Shown: positions 35,604-45,570, counted from the first letter of the stretch. The stretch: DNA of 64,000 nucleotides from JBBSDP01 sp963754335 (GCA_963754335.1 CAVWFQ010000010.1:1488001-1552000); one strand, 5' to 3'. Notes: generated from the sequence alone by a model not told the origin. Program-made: numbers and translations.

Positions 35604-38101
35604 CTACGGGCGGTTGGCGTTCAGCGCATTTGAGCGTCCCACGCACTCGGCTACGATCGCGACCAGCGTCTCGGCTACCACCGGCTTGGTCAGGTGTTTA
35701 TTGAAGCCTGCCGCCAGAACCTCGACCCGGTCCAGATCGCGGGAGTAGGCCGTCAACGCGACCGCCGGGATGGGTGGCGTGCGACCGCTTCGCCGTTCCA
35801 TCGTCCGAATCTCCCGCATGAACTCGAGACCGGTCATCTCCGGCATACCGATGTCGCTCAAGAGCACATCGAACCGATCCTGCGGCAACGGCTCGGCAAA
35901 CAGGCGCAGCGCGTCGGACGCCTTGGCGATTGCCGTTACATCGGCTTCGCATTTCTCGAGCAAATATTGAATGACTTCCCGGGTCGCCGCATCGTCCTCC
36001 ACAATCAGGCGCTCGAACGCCCGTGAGGAGCGGCGAAGGCACAAATCGCCATCCAGGCTGAGCTGACAACGGCGAGTTATCGACGAAGTCGACGCATGCA
36101 TCCGTGACCGGAAGCTCGACCTTAAATGTGGCTCCAAGCCCTCGGCCGGGACTCTCAACGCGGATTGTTCCGTTGTGGAGTTCGACCAGTTCACGGGCAA
36201 TAGCCAGACCCAGTCCAAGGCCGCCATGTCTTTGCGCCCTCCCGGAGTTGGCCTGCCAGAACCGCTGAAACAGGTGCGGGAGGAACTCGGCGCTGATTCC
36301 CTGACCGGTATCGGACACCTGAATTTCCGCGACATCGCTGACGCGCCGCAGCTGCACGCTGATCCGACCGCCGTCAGGTGTAAATTTCACCGCGTTGTTC
36401 AGAAGATTCAGGAATACCTGCTGCATCCGGCTTGCATCCGCAAGTGCCTGGCCTGCTCCCGGATCCGGCGTGAATTGGATATGGATGTTCTTGGCGAGCG
36501 CGAGCGGCTTCACAAAATCCAAGGCGGCTTGCACCGCAAAGGTCAGGTCCGTTCTTTGCAAGTTCAATCGCATTTGGCCCCCCAGAATTCGCGAGAAGTC
36601 CAACAAGTCTTCGATCAACTGCTGCTGGGCTTGCGCTCGCACGGATGGCCCGCACCGCTTCGGTTTCCTCGCCGGGTTCCAATATTCTGCCGTCGAGCAT
36701 TTGAGACCAAAGCAGGATCGCGGTGAGCGGCGCTCGCAACTCGTGACTCACGGTCGCGATGAACTGGTCTTTGGCGCGATTCGCGAACTCGGCGGATTCC
36801 TTTGCCCGCCGGAGTTCGGCTTCCAATCGTTTGCGATCGGAGGCGTTCACGATGATGGCAATGGCGTAATCGGGCGTCCCGTCCTCATCGGTCTGGCGTG
36901 AAAAGGTGACGTCCATCCAAACCGGCGACCCGTCCCTGCGCATGTAACGTTGCCCAAGTGTGAACCTGGAAAATTCTCCCCGCATCAGTCGGCCGTACTG
37001 CTCGAGGTTCGTCGACACATCGTCGGGATGTGTGATGTCGGCGAGCGTTTGATCAAGCAGCTCGGCCGCGGTGTAGCCCAGATTGGTGCAGAACGTCTGA
37101 TTGACGCGCAGGAGCCGCCCATCGGTCCCGGCGTGGACGATCCCCACCGCCGCGTTCTCGAATGTCCCCCGAAAACGCTTCTCGCTTTGACGAAGCGATT
37201 TTTCGGCGCGCTTGCGCTCGGTCACGTCCTGAAGAAGCGCCACGAAAAAGTCGACCGAACTGTCGTCGCGGCGCAGGCAGCTCACGGATATCGTGGTGTC
37301 GATCACCCGGCGGTCCTTGCGAACCCACCTCTTGTCCATCGTATAGCCGTCGATCTCCCCCGCGATCACCCGCTCGTATTGGGAAATGTCAGCGGCCCGA
37401 TCATCCGGATATGTCATTTCCTCCCAGGTCTTTTGCAGGAGTTCCTCCCGGTCGAACCCGAGGATGCGGCATAGCTCATCATTCACCTCGAGACACCCTT
37501 TGGTCGGAGACGTGATGGCCATGCCGATCAATCCAAGCTCGAAATAGCGGCGGCATCGTTCATCGCTCGTGTGCAGAGCCCGCTCGGCGCGGCGGTGCTG
37601 GAGCACCATCGCGGCCTGATTCACGTATGTGCTCAAAAGCAAACGGCGCTCGTCGTCAGGGAAGCCGGATTCTTGTGATCCAGCCGCGAAGTTGCCAAAT
37701 TCACCGTCCAGGCCAATGGGTACGATCACCATCTGCCAAGCGCCGCGTCCGAATGGTTCCGGTATAGAGGTCACAAACCCAGGTCCTTTGCCGTCGAGCA
37801 GGGGTGATATGGCGGCGAGGATCCGGTCGCTTTCCTCTGGCTCAAATGGTTGGGCGGGGGTGCGCGCGATTGTGATCGCGGTGGCGCCCGATGGGTCGCG
37901 CATCCGCAGCGCCACGAAGTCGGGTTGCAGCGCGTTAAGCGCCGCTTCGATCAGGCTGTCGGCAAGCCGTTGTACGTCGTACTTGATCCACTCGGCAGAA
38001 AGCGCCGCCAGGGCGACCAGATCCGTTAGGGGTCGGCGAGTCGTGCGATCCTCGGGGGCGAATGATTCCATGGCCACCATCGACTGAATCACAGAGTTCA
38101 C
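35604..38101 (-). CDS. Hybrid sensor histidine kinase (GAF-PAS-PAS-HisKA-HATPase-REC), two frameshifts
   Basis: About 830 residues. In order: a GAF-like sensor (about 30-170), PAS (180-300), PAS (305-425), and a HisKA dimerisation domain with phospho-accepting His453 in 'TVSHELRAPLTA'. A frame change near 36640 follows. Next comes the ATPase domain with 'NLLNNAVKFTPDGG' (N box), 'DTGQGI' and 'GLGLGLAIARE' (G boxes). A second change near 36030 precedes the receiver domain with 'LSDIGMPEMTG' (phospho-Asp) and 'LTKPV'. No membrane helices, so it is cytosolic. It forms a phosphorelay with the Hpt protein; the signal could be redox or ligand (unknown). The breaks are collinear with the family, so probably indels. 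Confidence 0.88.
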
Positions 38102-38374
38102 ACGCTACACGCATCTACATGCAGGTGCATCGACAACCCCTTGGCAATTTCGGAAAGTTGCCGAGAAATATTCCTGATCTGCCTGAACGTAATCTTGACA
38201 TGGGTGATATAGACTGCGGGATTCGCTCCGGGGAAATCTGCCGTGCCGCCAACGGGGTGTCGAATTCTTAATCGGATCGCTGATCCGGCGTATTGAATGC
38301 TCAGCCGCGCCCAAATGAGGGGAAGCGTTGCGGGTCTCGTCCGCCCGGCGCGTTCGCGACCGTCCAGGTGAATT
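38102..38374. other. Divergent intergenic region between sensor kinase and NtrC-type regulator
   Basis: 273 bp with the kinase start on one side and the regulator start on the other. It contains TTGACA near 38198, but the following TATAGA is too close for a good sigma-70 site. No -24/-12 motif with correct spacing was found. Confidence 0.4.
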
Positions 38375-39832
38375 ATGCCACACTTGTTGTTAATCGATGA
38401 CGATCCCCTGCTGCTGCTGGATCAGCTCGGCCATCTCTTCGCCGAAATCGGGATGAAGATTTCCGTCGCCCGCTCGGGGAAGGAGGGGCTGACACAATTC
38501 AAAGCCCAGCGCCCTGATGTGGTTCTGCTCGACATTAACATGCCGGACCTGTCCGGGCTGGAAGTGCATCAGCGCCTGCGGAAGGTGGATGCGCGAATTC
38601 CCGTTATTTTCATTACCGCCACCTCGACGACCGACACTGCGATCGAGGCCATGAGGCACGGCGCGTATGACTATCTCTTCAAGCCGGTCGACCTCCAGCA
38701 GTTGGAAAAGGCCGTGGGCGAAGCGATCGAAGTGGGGCGGAGAATGCGTGAGCCCACAGGGCTCGGGCAGACAATAGCCGATACGGACGTGGGCAACGCG
38801 ATCATCGGGCGCTGTGCCCCAATGCTCGAAGTTTATAAGGCAATCGGGCGCGTTTCGGACCAGAACGTGTACGTCCTGATCACCGGCGAGAGCGGGACCG
38901 GCAAGGAACTGGTGGCGCGGGCCATTTATCAGCACAGCAGCAGAGAGGCCATGCCATTCGTGGCGATCAATTGCGCGGCCGTCCCCGAGGCGCTATTGGA
39001 AAGCGAGCTGTTCGGCCACGAAAAAGGGTCTTTCACAGGAGCGGACCGCAGGCGCATCGGGAAATTCGAGCAGTGCAACGGGGGCACGATCTTTCTCGAC
39101 GAGGTCGGAGATATGCCACTGGCGACTCAGGCTAAACTGCTGCGCCTGCTTCACGATCAGCATTTCGAGCGAGTAGGCGGGAATGAAACCATCGCGACCG
39201 ACGTGCGGGTGATTGCCGCCACTAATCATGATCTGAAGGCGCTGGCGGAGGCTGGCAAGTTCCGGCCTGACCTTTATTACCGGTTGAGCGTGTTTTCGAT
39301 CGAGCTTCCGGCTTTGCGCGAGCGTGGGGACGACCTGAAGTCGCTCGTCGACTTTTTTGTCCGCCGCTACAATCGGGAACTCGGCCGGGAGGTTCGCGAG
39401 GTTGAACCGGCGGCCATGGAGCAGCTTCGAGCCTACGCCTGGCCAGGAAACGTGCGCGAACTACAGAGCGTGCTGAAGCAGGCGTTGCTCCAGGCGTACG
39501 GCAACGTGCTCACGCCGATGTTCCTGCCCAATCTGCATCTCCCGGCCGCGCGATCCGCGTTGGCGACATCGGCGGCGGGTGATTCCGTATTTGATTTGAA
39601 GAGGTTCGTTCATGATCGGCTCCAGGCCGGCTCCGCCAACTTATTTGCCGAGGCTCATCTCGAGCTCGACCGCATGCTTATCGAACTGACGTTAACAATC
39701 ACGAACGGCAATCAGTTGCGGACCGCAAAGATCCTCGGCGTTGCCCGTCAAACGCTCCGCAACCGGCTCCGAGAACTGGGTCTTAACATCACCAAGTCGA
39801 TCGCCGGAGATGACCAAACCAATTCGCCTTGA
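38375..39832 (+). CDS. NtrC-family sigma-54-dependent response regulator
   Basis: 485 residues. Receiver domain with phosphorylation site D53 ('LLDINMPD'). The AAA+ sigma-54 activator domain has Walker A 'GESGTGKE' (171-178), the sigma-54 contact loop GSFTGA (218-223, a Ser variant of GAFTGA), Walker B 'GTIFLDE' and the arginine-finger region. The C-terminal Fis-type helix-turn-helix ends in 'LGVARQTLRNRLRELGL'. It activates RpoN promoters after phosphorylation. It is divergent from the hybrid kinase/Hpt genes, its likely partners, and upstream of the stress-protein cluster, which it may control (inference). Confidence 0.93.
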   Translation: MPHLLLIDDDPLLLLDQLGHLFAEIGMKISVARSGKEGLTQFKAQRPDVVLLDINMPDLSGLEVHQRLRKVDARIPVIFITATSTTDTAIEAMRHGAYDYLFKPVDLQQLEKAVGEAIEVGRRMREPTGLGQTIADTDVGNAIIGRCAPMLEVYKAIGRVSDQNVYVLITGESGTGKELVARAIYQHSSREAMPFVAINCAAVPEALLESELFGHEKGSFTGADRRRIGKFEQCNGGTIFLDEVGDMPLATQAKLLRLLHDQHFERVGGNETIATDVRVIAATNHDLKALAEAGKFRPDLYYRLSVFSIELPALRERGDDLKSLVDFFVRRYNRELGREVREVEPAAMEQLRAYAWPGNVRELQSVLKQALLQAYGNVLTPMFLPNLHLPAARSALATSAAGDSVFDLKRFVHDRLQAGSANLFAEAHLELDRMLIELTLTITNGNQLRTAKILGVARQTLRNRLRELGLNITKSIAGDDQTNSP

Positions 39833-40039
39833 CTGATCCGTTTTGTTTCAGCGTGGCATTTTCTGAGGCGCGGGCGCTGAGCCCGCTCGCTGGCCAGCGG
39901 CCTCCGTACGTCTTATTCGGCCGGCCCGTGTTTTCTTCCCCTGGCGCGTCGTTTGCCTTGGCGGGAGGGACGCTTTGAACCTTCGCGTACGAACGTTCAA
40001 AACTCCTCTGATGCAACATAGTCCCTAAAGGAGCAAGCC

Positions 40040-40576
40040 ATGGCACTTCCAGTGCGCGTTGAACGCGGTCCGACGATCGACCCACTCGACATCGTCCGCC
40101 GGGATATGAGCCAACTGCTCGGCCACGTTTTAGGCCGAGGCTTTTTCAATGATATCGGCGATGGAGGAACGCTGAGTGCACTCACAAGTTACGGAGTAGA
40201 CATCCGCGAGGACGCCGACCACATCTACGTCGAGGCGGACCTTCCCGGGTTTCGCAAGGAGGATGTCGACATCTCGCTTCAGGATGGTGTGTTGGGGATC
40301 ACCGCGGAACGACGCGAGGAAATCAGTGAGCCGGACAGCGGCAAAGAGGGCGAGGGCGCCGAAGCGGGAAAGTCAAAGTCAGGTCGGCCACAGACCAGTC
40401 GGTCCCCGGACGAATACCTGCTGCGCGAGCGGCGAATTCAGCGTTTCGTCCGCAGCTTCACGCTCCCTCCCAATGTGGACCCGCAGAGCGTGCAGGCCAA
40501 GATGGAGAACGGCGTATTGCGGGTCACGTTGAATAAACGGGAAGAATCCAAGTCCAGGCGAGTCGAAGTTTCCTGA
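40040..40576 (+). CDS. Hsp20/alpha-crystallin small heat-shock protein
   Basis: 178 residues; ATG 40040 has AAGGAGC 6 nt upstream. ATP-independent holdase that keeps unfolding proteins soluble. The alpha-crystallin domain runs from 'GVDIREDADHIYVEADLPGFRKEDVDISLQDGVLGI' to 'FTLPPNVDPQSVQAKMENGVLRVTLNK', including the conserved A-x-x-x-n-GVL motif (AKMENGVL) and a C-terminal extension. A Gly/Ser/Lys-rich insertion (about residues 95-125) separates the strands. First of a run of stress-type genes (HdeD, BON, DUF5335, YfdX). Confidence 0.95.
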   Translation: MALPVRVERGPTIDPLDIVRRDMSQLLGHVLGRGFFNDIGDGGTLSALTSYGVDIREDADHIYVEADLPGFRKEDVDISLQDGVLGITAERREEISEPDSGKEGEGAEAGKSKSGRPQTSRSPDEYLLRERRIQRFVRSFTLPPNVDPQSVQAKMENGVLRVTLNKREESKSRRVEVS

Positions 40577-40631
40577 AACAAAGTGAGCCGCCAAAATGCG
40601 TGAATCGACCGCAAATGGAAGAGGTGTTGCC

Positions 40632-41215
40632 ATGTTCTTACTCGTTGGAAATTGGTGGGCGTTCGTATTGCGTGGATTGGTAGCGATCATCTTTGGCCTT
40701 CTGACGTTCATCCTGCCTGGAATGGCCCTTTTGACGCTGGTCTTTATGTTCGGGTTCTATGCCCTCGCGGATGGGATCTTTAACATCATTGCAGCCGTCC
40801 GCCGTTCCGGCCCGGCGCAGGCGCCGTGGTGGGCGTTGCTGATCGAAGGGATCATCAGCGTCGGCGCGGGCGTCGTGGCGTTCTTCTGGCCTGGATTAAC
40901 CGCGCTGACGTTGCTCTATCTCATCGGATTCTGGGCTGTCGCCACCGGCGTCATGGAAATCGCGGCGGCGATCCGGCTGCGCAGGCAGATCGGTCATGAA
41001 TGGATGCTCGCCCTTCTCGGCGTGCTGTCGATCGTGTTCGGCGCAATCCTGTTCTTCCGTCCGGCGCCGGCGCGCTGGCGTTGATCTGGTGGATCGGCGC
41101 CTACGCGATCGCGTTCGGCGTGCTGCTTGTCATTCTTGGCATCAAGCTCCGAAGCCTGGTGCGCGCCGCCGAGCATGGCGGTCAGGGATTCCCCGCCGTT
41201 GCCCCGGGCCATTAA
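40632..41215 (+). CDS. HdeD-family (DUF308) membrane protein, frameshift near 41070
   Basis: About 193 residues. ATG 40632 follows GAAGAGGTG; another in-frame ATG is 40596. Six hydrophobic helices in three pairs, as in HdeD ('LRGLVAIIFGLLTFILPGMALLTLVF', 'LLIEGIISVGAGVVAFFWPGL', 'LYLIGFWAVATGVMEI'). HdeD proteins belong to acid-resistance or general stress regulons. The frame changes near 41070 inside 'RPAP', and the last helices are in the next frame ('LALIWWIGAYAIAFGVLLVILG') to a stop at 41215. The interruption looks like an indel. Confidence 0.88.
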
Positions 41216-41314
41216 TCGGACTCGACCCATGCAGACGACTCACTCGAAGCGCTTCATGCGAAGGAGACGCGACATGCCGCGCACGTAGTCAGGCCTCATC
41301 TCTCGCCGATCGAT

Positions 41315-41512
41315 TTGCAGTCGAAAATCGAAGAGGCGCTGAAACGCAGTGCCGAGGTGGAGGCCAATCGAATCACGATCGAGACGGACGGTGGGCGGGT
41401 GATCCTCCGCGGCAAGGTCCGCTCCTGGGCCGAACGCGCCGAAGCTGAACGTTCGGCCTGGGCGGCCCCAGGCGTTCAAAGTGTCGAGAACCTGCTTGAA
41501 GTGGAGCTATGA
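41315..41512 (+). pseudogene. BON-domain fragment
   Basis: Encodes only the last BON domain of what is usually a two- or three-BON periplasmic stress protein: 'DLQSKIEEALKRSAEVEANRITIETDGGRVILRGKVRSWAERAEAERSAWAAPGV' pattern. In-frame residues extend back to about 41216 ('HAAHVVRPHLSPIDLQ') but the only start codon is a TTG at 41315 without a ribosome site. The missing N-terminal domains suggest a true 5' deletion joining HdeD to the BON gene. A short functional single-BON protein is the alternative. Confidence 0.65.
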
Positions 41513-41556
41513 CGCTGCGCATGACAGGAGCACATTGGCGTCTGCAAGGAATGACC

Positions 41557-41943
41557 ATGAGCACGGCGATCACACACGAGATTCCTAAACAGAGTTGGAA
41601 GACCTATTTCAACGAGCTCGACAGGATCTACGAGGGGTGGGCGGCGACCGTCGAGGTGTTCGCAGGCGAGTTGGGAGACCAGCACGCCGCCGACGGGCTC
41701 CCGTTGCAGGGGATCAGTTACGAACCCGCCGGTTCGCAGGCCGGCGACATCCTGATCGAGATCGGTGATGTCGGCGAACCCTTCAATACCCATCTCGTTC
41801 GCGCTCCAGCCGCCGTACGCGCTTCGACAACGAAGCGTGGAGCTGAACTGGACATCGAGATCGAGGCAGAAGACGGGACTATCACCCTCGTAACACTGAG
41901 GCCCCGCCCGAAATTGCCCCCTCCCGGAAAAACGCTCTCTTGA
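41557..41943 (+). CDS. DUF5335-like protein
   Basis: 128 residues from ATG 41557 (AAGGA upstream). The pattern matches DUF5335: 'IPKQSWKTYFNELDRIYEGWAATVEVF', 'LPLQGISYEP', 'DILIEIGD', then 'LDIEIEAEDGTITLVTLRP'. The family is small and soluble and commonly sits near Hsp20, BON and YfdX-type genes, as here. No biochemical activity is known. Part of the stress cluster. Confidence 0.78.
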   Translation: MSTAITHEIPKQSWKTYFNELDRIYEGWAATVEVFAGELGDQHAADGLPLQGISYEPAGSQAGDILIEIGDVGEPFNTHLVRAPAAVRASTTKRGAELDIEIEAEDGTITLVTLRPRPKLPPPGKTLS

Positions 41944-42052
41944 GCGTGGAAAGGTGATCGCACTCGAAAGCTCCTGGTTCCGGCCTAACGCTGAGCTCAA
42001 TCAGCATTCACTTGTTCAGTAGAAATTACTTGACTCGAAAGGCAGTTCGACC

Positions 42053-42994
42053 ATGAGAAACCCTACACCTAACCTCGTCGCCTTGATTGGCGCATCTCTC
42101 ATTGCATTTTTCGCGGCAGCTACAGCCTCACGCGGCGAGGGCCCGGCCACGAAACCCTCCGCTCCCCGTACCGAGGTCCAGGCCAAATCTGAAATTGAAC
42201 AACAACGAAGTTCCGCCGAGCAGCAGGCGACCAAGACACTCGACAAGGATGCCATCGAGGCGAGCAAGGAGACGATGGCGGCTTTGAAAGCGGCCGAGGG
42301 CGGAAAAACCGACGATGCGATCGCGGCCATCGAGCGCGCGACGGGCAAAATCAATATCCTGATCGCCCGGAATCCAGCCAACGCGTTGATTCCGATTGAC
42401 GTCCAGGTCGAGGTGGTTGACGCGGCGCCGCTTGAGGCCAAAGCGATCAAAACGCTGGCCGCGGCCACGGAGGATGCGGTGAAATCGAAAGACTACCCTG
42501 CCGCTCGGACGCTGCTCCAGGGTTTAAGGAGCGAGATTCGTGTCCGCACCGTCGATCTCCCGCTGGCCAGCTATCCCACTGCCATGCAGGAAGCAGCTCG
42601 CCTGCTCGATCAAAAAAAGGACGCCGAGGCCGCCGCCGTGCTTCACACTGCCCTGAACACGTTGGTTGTGGTCGATCACGTCACGCCTCTGCCCCTGGTC
42701 CTCGCCCAGGCGATTATCGGCCAGGCACAGGTCGCTCGCGAGAAAAGCGACAGGCAGAGGGCGCTGGCGCTGCTGGCGCAGGCAAGGTTTGAGCTTGATC
42801 GAGCGCGGGACCTCGGCTACGCCGGAATGGACCCGGAATACAACTCCCTCGCCGATGCCGTCTCTGATCTCGAAAAACAGGTTGAAGGCAACGAGAACAC
42901 CGAATCGGCCTTTGCGAAGTTGAAGGAAAAAATCTCCTCGTTCTTTCATCGTCACGCCGCCAACGAGAAAAAGTCGGAAGTGGCAAGCAAGTGA
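42053..42994 (+). CDS. YfdX family protein
   Basis: 313 residues, exported: the signal peptide (about 1-27, 'SLIAFFAAATASRG') is followed by the YfdX helical domain ('KTLDKDAIEASKETMAALKAAEGGKTDDAIAAIE' region through 'ARFELDRARDLGYAGMDPEY'). YfdX proteins occur in stress and antibiotic-susceptibility contexts in enterobacteria; the molecular role is unclear. The 3' end is directly repeated at 45571-45648. The next gene's possible GTG start overlaps the stop (GTGA). Confidence 0.85.
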   Translation: MRNPTPNLVALIGASLIAFFAAATASRGEGPATKPSAPRTEVQAKSEIEQQRSSAEQQATKTLDKDAIEASKETMAALKAAEGGKTDDAIAAIERATGKINILIARNPANALIPIDVQVEVVDAAPLEAKAIKTLAAATEDAVKSKDYPAARTLLQGLRSEIRVRTVDLPLASYPTAMQEAARLLDQKKDAEAAAVLHTALNTLVVVDHVTPLPLVLAQAIIGQAQVAREKSDRQRALALLAQARFELDRARDLGYAGMDPEYNSLADAVSDLEKQVEGNENTESAFAKLKEKISSFFHRHAANEKKSEVASK

Positions 42995-42996
42995 GC
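42919..42996 (+). repeat. 78-bp direct repeat, left copy (YfdX 3' end)
   Basis: Identical to 45571-45648 except one base (G versus T). It encodes the last 25 residues of YfdX plus its stop. The two copies flank the thioredoxin-reductase-like and aldo/keto reductase genes as a 2,652-bp unit. Confidence 0.93.
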
Positions 42997-43011
42997 CGGG
43001 GAAGGTGGGTC

Positions 43012-44658
43012 ATGCCGGAAAATGATTTGAAGACGGCGGCCTTTCCGAGGTTGAGCGAGGCGCAGATGGCTTCCCTGGCCAAATGCGGAGGAGCCACGCT
43101 CAACGAATACCGCGAGGGCCAAACTCTGATCCATGCCGGGGACCGGGATTTCAAGTTCTTCGTCATTAAGGCCGGTGAAGTTGACATACTCAACGATTCG
43201 GATCCACCGAAGGTGATCGTTGTCCTCGGCCCCGGCGAGTTCACCGGCGACGTCTCCCACCTCTCGGGAGGCCCCTCGATGGTCAGCGCGGTTGCGCGGG
43301 GAGCCTGCCAGGCGTACGAAGTTTCCAGCACCGGCGTGCGCCAGATCATCAACCGCTTCCCCGATCTGGGCGACATGATCGTTCGCGCATTTATCGCCCG
43401 ACGGCAGATTCTTCGTGAGTGTCCGGATTTCATCGGCCTGCAGGTGATTGGTTCACGATATTCACGGGACACGTTTCGCATTCGCGATTTCTTCGCCAGG
43501 AATCATGTGTTGTTCGCCTGGCTTGATCTGGAGAATGACCCGCATGTGAAAGAGGTGCTCCGCCAGTTTGGAGTATCCGAAGCCCAGACGCCCGTGGTCG
43601 CCTGGGGCCGCAAATTGCTGCTGCGCAATCCGACGGATCGGGAACTGGCCGAGGCGCTGGGGATTCGCCGACCGCTTCAGCAAACGATGTACGACCTCGT
43701 AGTGGTCGGCGCCGGGCCGGCCGGACTGGCGGCAGCGGTTTATGGGGCATCCGAAGGCCTCAAGACAGTCGTCCTCGAGCGCTTTGGTCCCGGCGGCCAG
43801 GCCGGGCGAAGCATGCGGATCGAAAATTACCTTGGCTTCCCCACCGGTCTGACCGGCAGTGAACTGGCCGACCGCGCCATGTTGCAGGCCAACAAGTTCG
43901 GCGCACAGATCCCGATTCCGACTCCCGTGGCCGGCCTCACGTTTGACAAAGCCTACTCCGAACTCCACCTGGACAGCGGAGAAACCGTGACCGCCAAGTG
44001 CCTTCTTATCGCAACGGGCGCCGAATGGCGCCGGCTCGAGGCGGTGGGGACCGAGGAATTCGAGGGGCGCGGCGTCTACTACGCCGCAACCCTCACCGAA
44101 GCGCCCTTCTGCCGCGGCGCGGAAGCGGTTGTGGCAGGAGGAGGCAATTCCGCCGGCCAGGCCGCTGTATTTCTCTCTGCGGTTGCCCGCAAGGTAGACC
44201 TCGTGATCCGAGGTAACGATTTGTACAAGGACATGTCCAGTTACCTGGCGATGCGGATCGAGCAGACTCCCAACATTGAAGTGCTCCTGAACACGACTGT
44301 TCGCCGGATGTCCGGGGACAATGCCCTCCGCTCGGTCGAATTCGTCAACAATCAAACCGGCGAGGTGCGAACGGTCAACACGCCGGCGCTGTTCAGCTTC
44401 ATTGGCGCAACGCCCCGCTCCGATTGGCTGCCGCCGGAGATTCAGAAAGACGCCCGGCAATTTGTCCTTACCGGGTCGGCCCTGGCGAAATCCGCACAGT
44501 GGGCGCGACAACGCGATCCGTTCCTGCTGGAGACCAGCCATGCCGGCGTATTCGCCGCCGGCGATGTCCGATCCGGATCGGTCAAGCGCGTGGCCTCGGC
44601 GGTCGGCGAGGGGGCCATGGCGGTTCAGTTCGTGCACGCGTATCTGAAGGAGATGTGA
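43012..44658 (+). CDS. Cyclic-nucleotide-binding-like / thioredoxin-like / thioredoxin-reductase-like FAD protein
   Basis: 548 residues from ATG 43012 (GAAGGTGG upstream). Residues about 5-125 are a cNMP-binding-like domain ('GEFTGDVSHLSGG') lacking the arginine that normally binds cAMP phosphate. Residues 140-220 resemble a thioredoxin/glutaredoxin-like fold ('RDFFARNHVLFAWLDLENDPHV'). Residues 225-548 form the thioredoxin-reductase flavoprotein ('VVVGAGPAGLAA' FAD motif, 'VVAGGGNSAGQAA' NADPH motif, 'GVFAAGDVR' end). The CxxC disulfide of true TrxR is absent: the position reads 'AATLTEAPFCRG' with one Cys. A redox sensor or transhydrogenase-like flavoprotein is inferred. Next gene overlaps (TGATG). 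Confidence 0.88.
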   Translation: MPENDLKTAAFPRLSEAQMASLAKCGGATLNEYREGQTLIHAGDRDFKFFVIKAGEVDILNDSDPPKVIVVLGPGEFTGDVSHLSGGPSMVSAVARGACQAYEVSSTGVRQIINRFPDLGDMIVRAFIARRQILRECPDFIGLQVIGSRYSRDTFRIRDFFARNHVLFAWLDLENDPHVKEVLRQFGVSEAQTPVVAWGRKLLLRNPTDRELAEALGIRRPLQQTMYDLVVVGAGPAGLAAAVYGASEGLKTVVLERFGPGGQAGRSMRIENYLGFPTGLTGSELADRAMLQANKFGAQIPIPTPVAGLTFDKAYSELHLDSGETVTAKCLLIATGAEWRRLEAVGTEEFEGRGVYYAATLTEAPFCRGAEAVVAGGGNSAGQAAVFLSAVARKVDLVIRGNDLYKDMSSYLAMRIEQTPNIEVLLNTTVRRMSGDNALRSVEFVNNQTGEVRTVNTPALFSFIGATPRSDWLPPEIQKDARQFVLTGSALAKSAQWARQRDPFLLETSHAGVFAAGDVRSGSVKRVASAVGEGAMAVQFVHAYLKEM

Positions 44659-45559
44659 TGCGTAATCGGATTTCATCCCGCGCCAAATCCAATTTCGCTC
44701 CGCCGCCGACCCCGATGGAGCGGCGTGGCTTCGGCCCCAGTCGGCGAGAGGTTCCGGTAATCGGCCAGGGAACGTGGGAAATCGAGAGCGGCGAGCGCGA
44801 CGAGGCGATTGCGGCCATACGAAAAGGGATCGACCTGGACATGAGGCATATCGATACCGCCGAGATGTATGGAGCGGGCGCCGCCGAGGAGATGGTCGCC
44901 GAGGCGATCGAGGGACAACGCGACGAAGTGTTCCTCGTCTCGAAGGTGCTGCCTCAACATGCCTCCCGTAACGGGACGATCGAAGCGTGTGAGCGATCGC
45001 TCGCCCGCCTGAATACCGATCGGCTGGATTGCTACCTCCTGCACTGGCGCGCTTCCTACCCGCTCGAAGAGACAATCGCGGCTTTCGAGCAGCTCGTGGA
45101 CGACGGGAAAATCCTCTTATGGGGTGTCAGCAATTTCGACGCCCCGGATCTTGAAGAGGTGTTGGAGATTGCCGACGAGGGACGGTTGGCGTGCAATCAG
45201 GTCCTTTATCATCTGCAGGAGCGGGCCATCGAACATGCCGTGCTGCCGTGGTGTGAGTCGCATGGCGTCGCCGTCGTCGCTTACAGCCCTTTCGGCCATG
45301 GAAACTTTCCGAGCCCGCACACGCCCGGAGGTCGAATCCTGCAACAAATCGCCGAAGCCCACGGCGCGACGCCTCGTCAGGTCGCATTGCGATTCCTGGT
45401 TCGCCGAAATCCGCTCTTTACGCTCCCCAAATCTTCAACTCCGGAGCACGCCGCCGAAAATGCCCAGGCCGGGCATCTCCACCTGAGCAACGAAGAGATC
45501 GCCTTGATCGACGAGGCGTTCCCGCTGGGGCCGCGCCGCGCTCGCTGCCGATGTTGTAG
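44658..45559 (+). CDS. Aldo/keto reductase, frameshift near the C-terminus
   Basis: About 300 residues. ATG 44658 overlaps the previous stop. The (beta/alpha)8 oxidoreductase uses NADPH to reduce aldehydes or ketones. Seen: 'PVIGQGTWEIE', 'HIDTAEMYGAG' (Asp and Tyr of the catalytic tetrad), 'EVFLVSKVLP' (Lys), 'DCYLLHWRASYPLEET' (His), 'WGVSNFD', 'CNQVLYHLQERAIEHAVLPWC', and 'TLPKSSTPEHAAENA' for NADP. The last codons after 'LGPRR' shift: the next frame gives 'RSLPML' and a stop at 45559, whereas the unshifted frame runs to 45575 with an odd Cys/Arg-rich tail. Translationally coupled to the flavoprotein, so possibly its redox partner. Confidence 0.9.
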
Positions 45560-45570
45560 AGCCAGCCGCG

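Noticed and set aside
38102..38374. Sigma-54 (-24/-12) promoter
   Set aside because: The TGGCA and TTGC words near 38135-38160 are spaced wrongly (15 rather than 10-11 nt between GG and GC).
43462..45075. 537-aa minus-strand open frame
   Set aside because: Antisense to the flavoprotein and aldo/keto reductase, both with recognised motifs.
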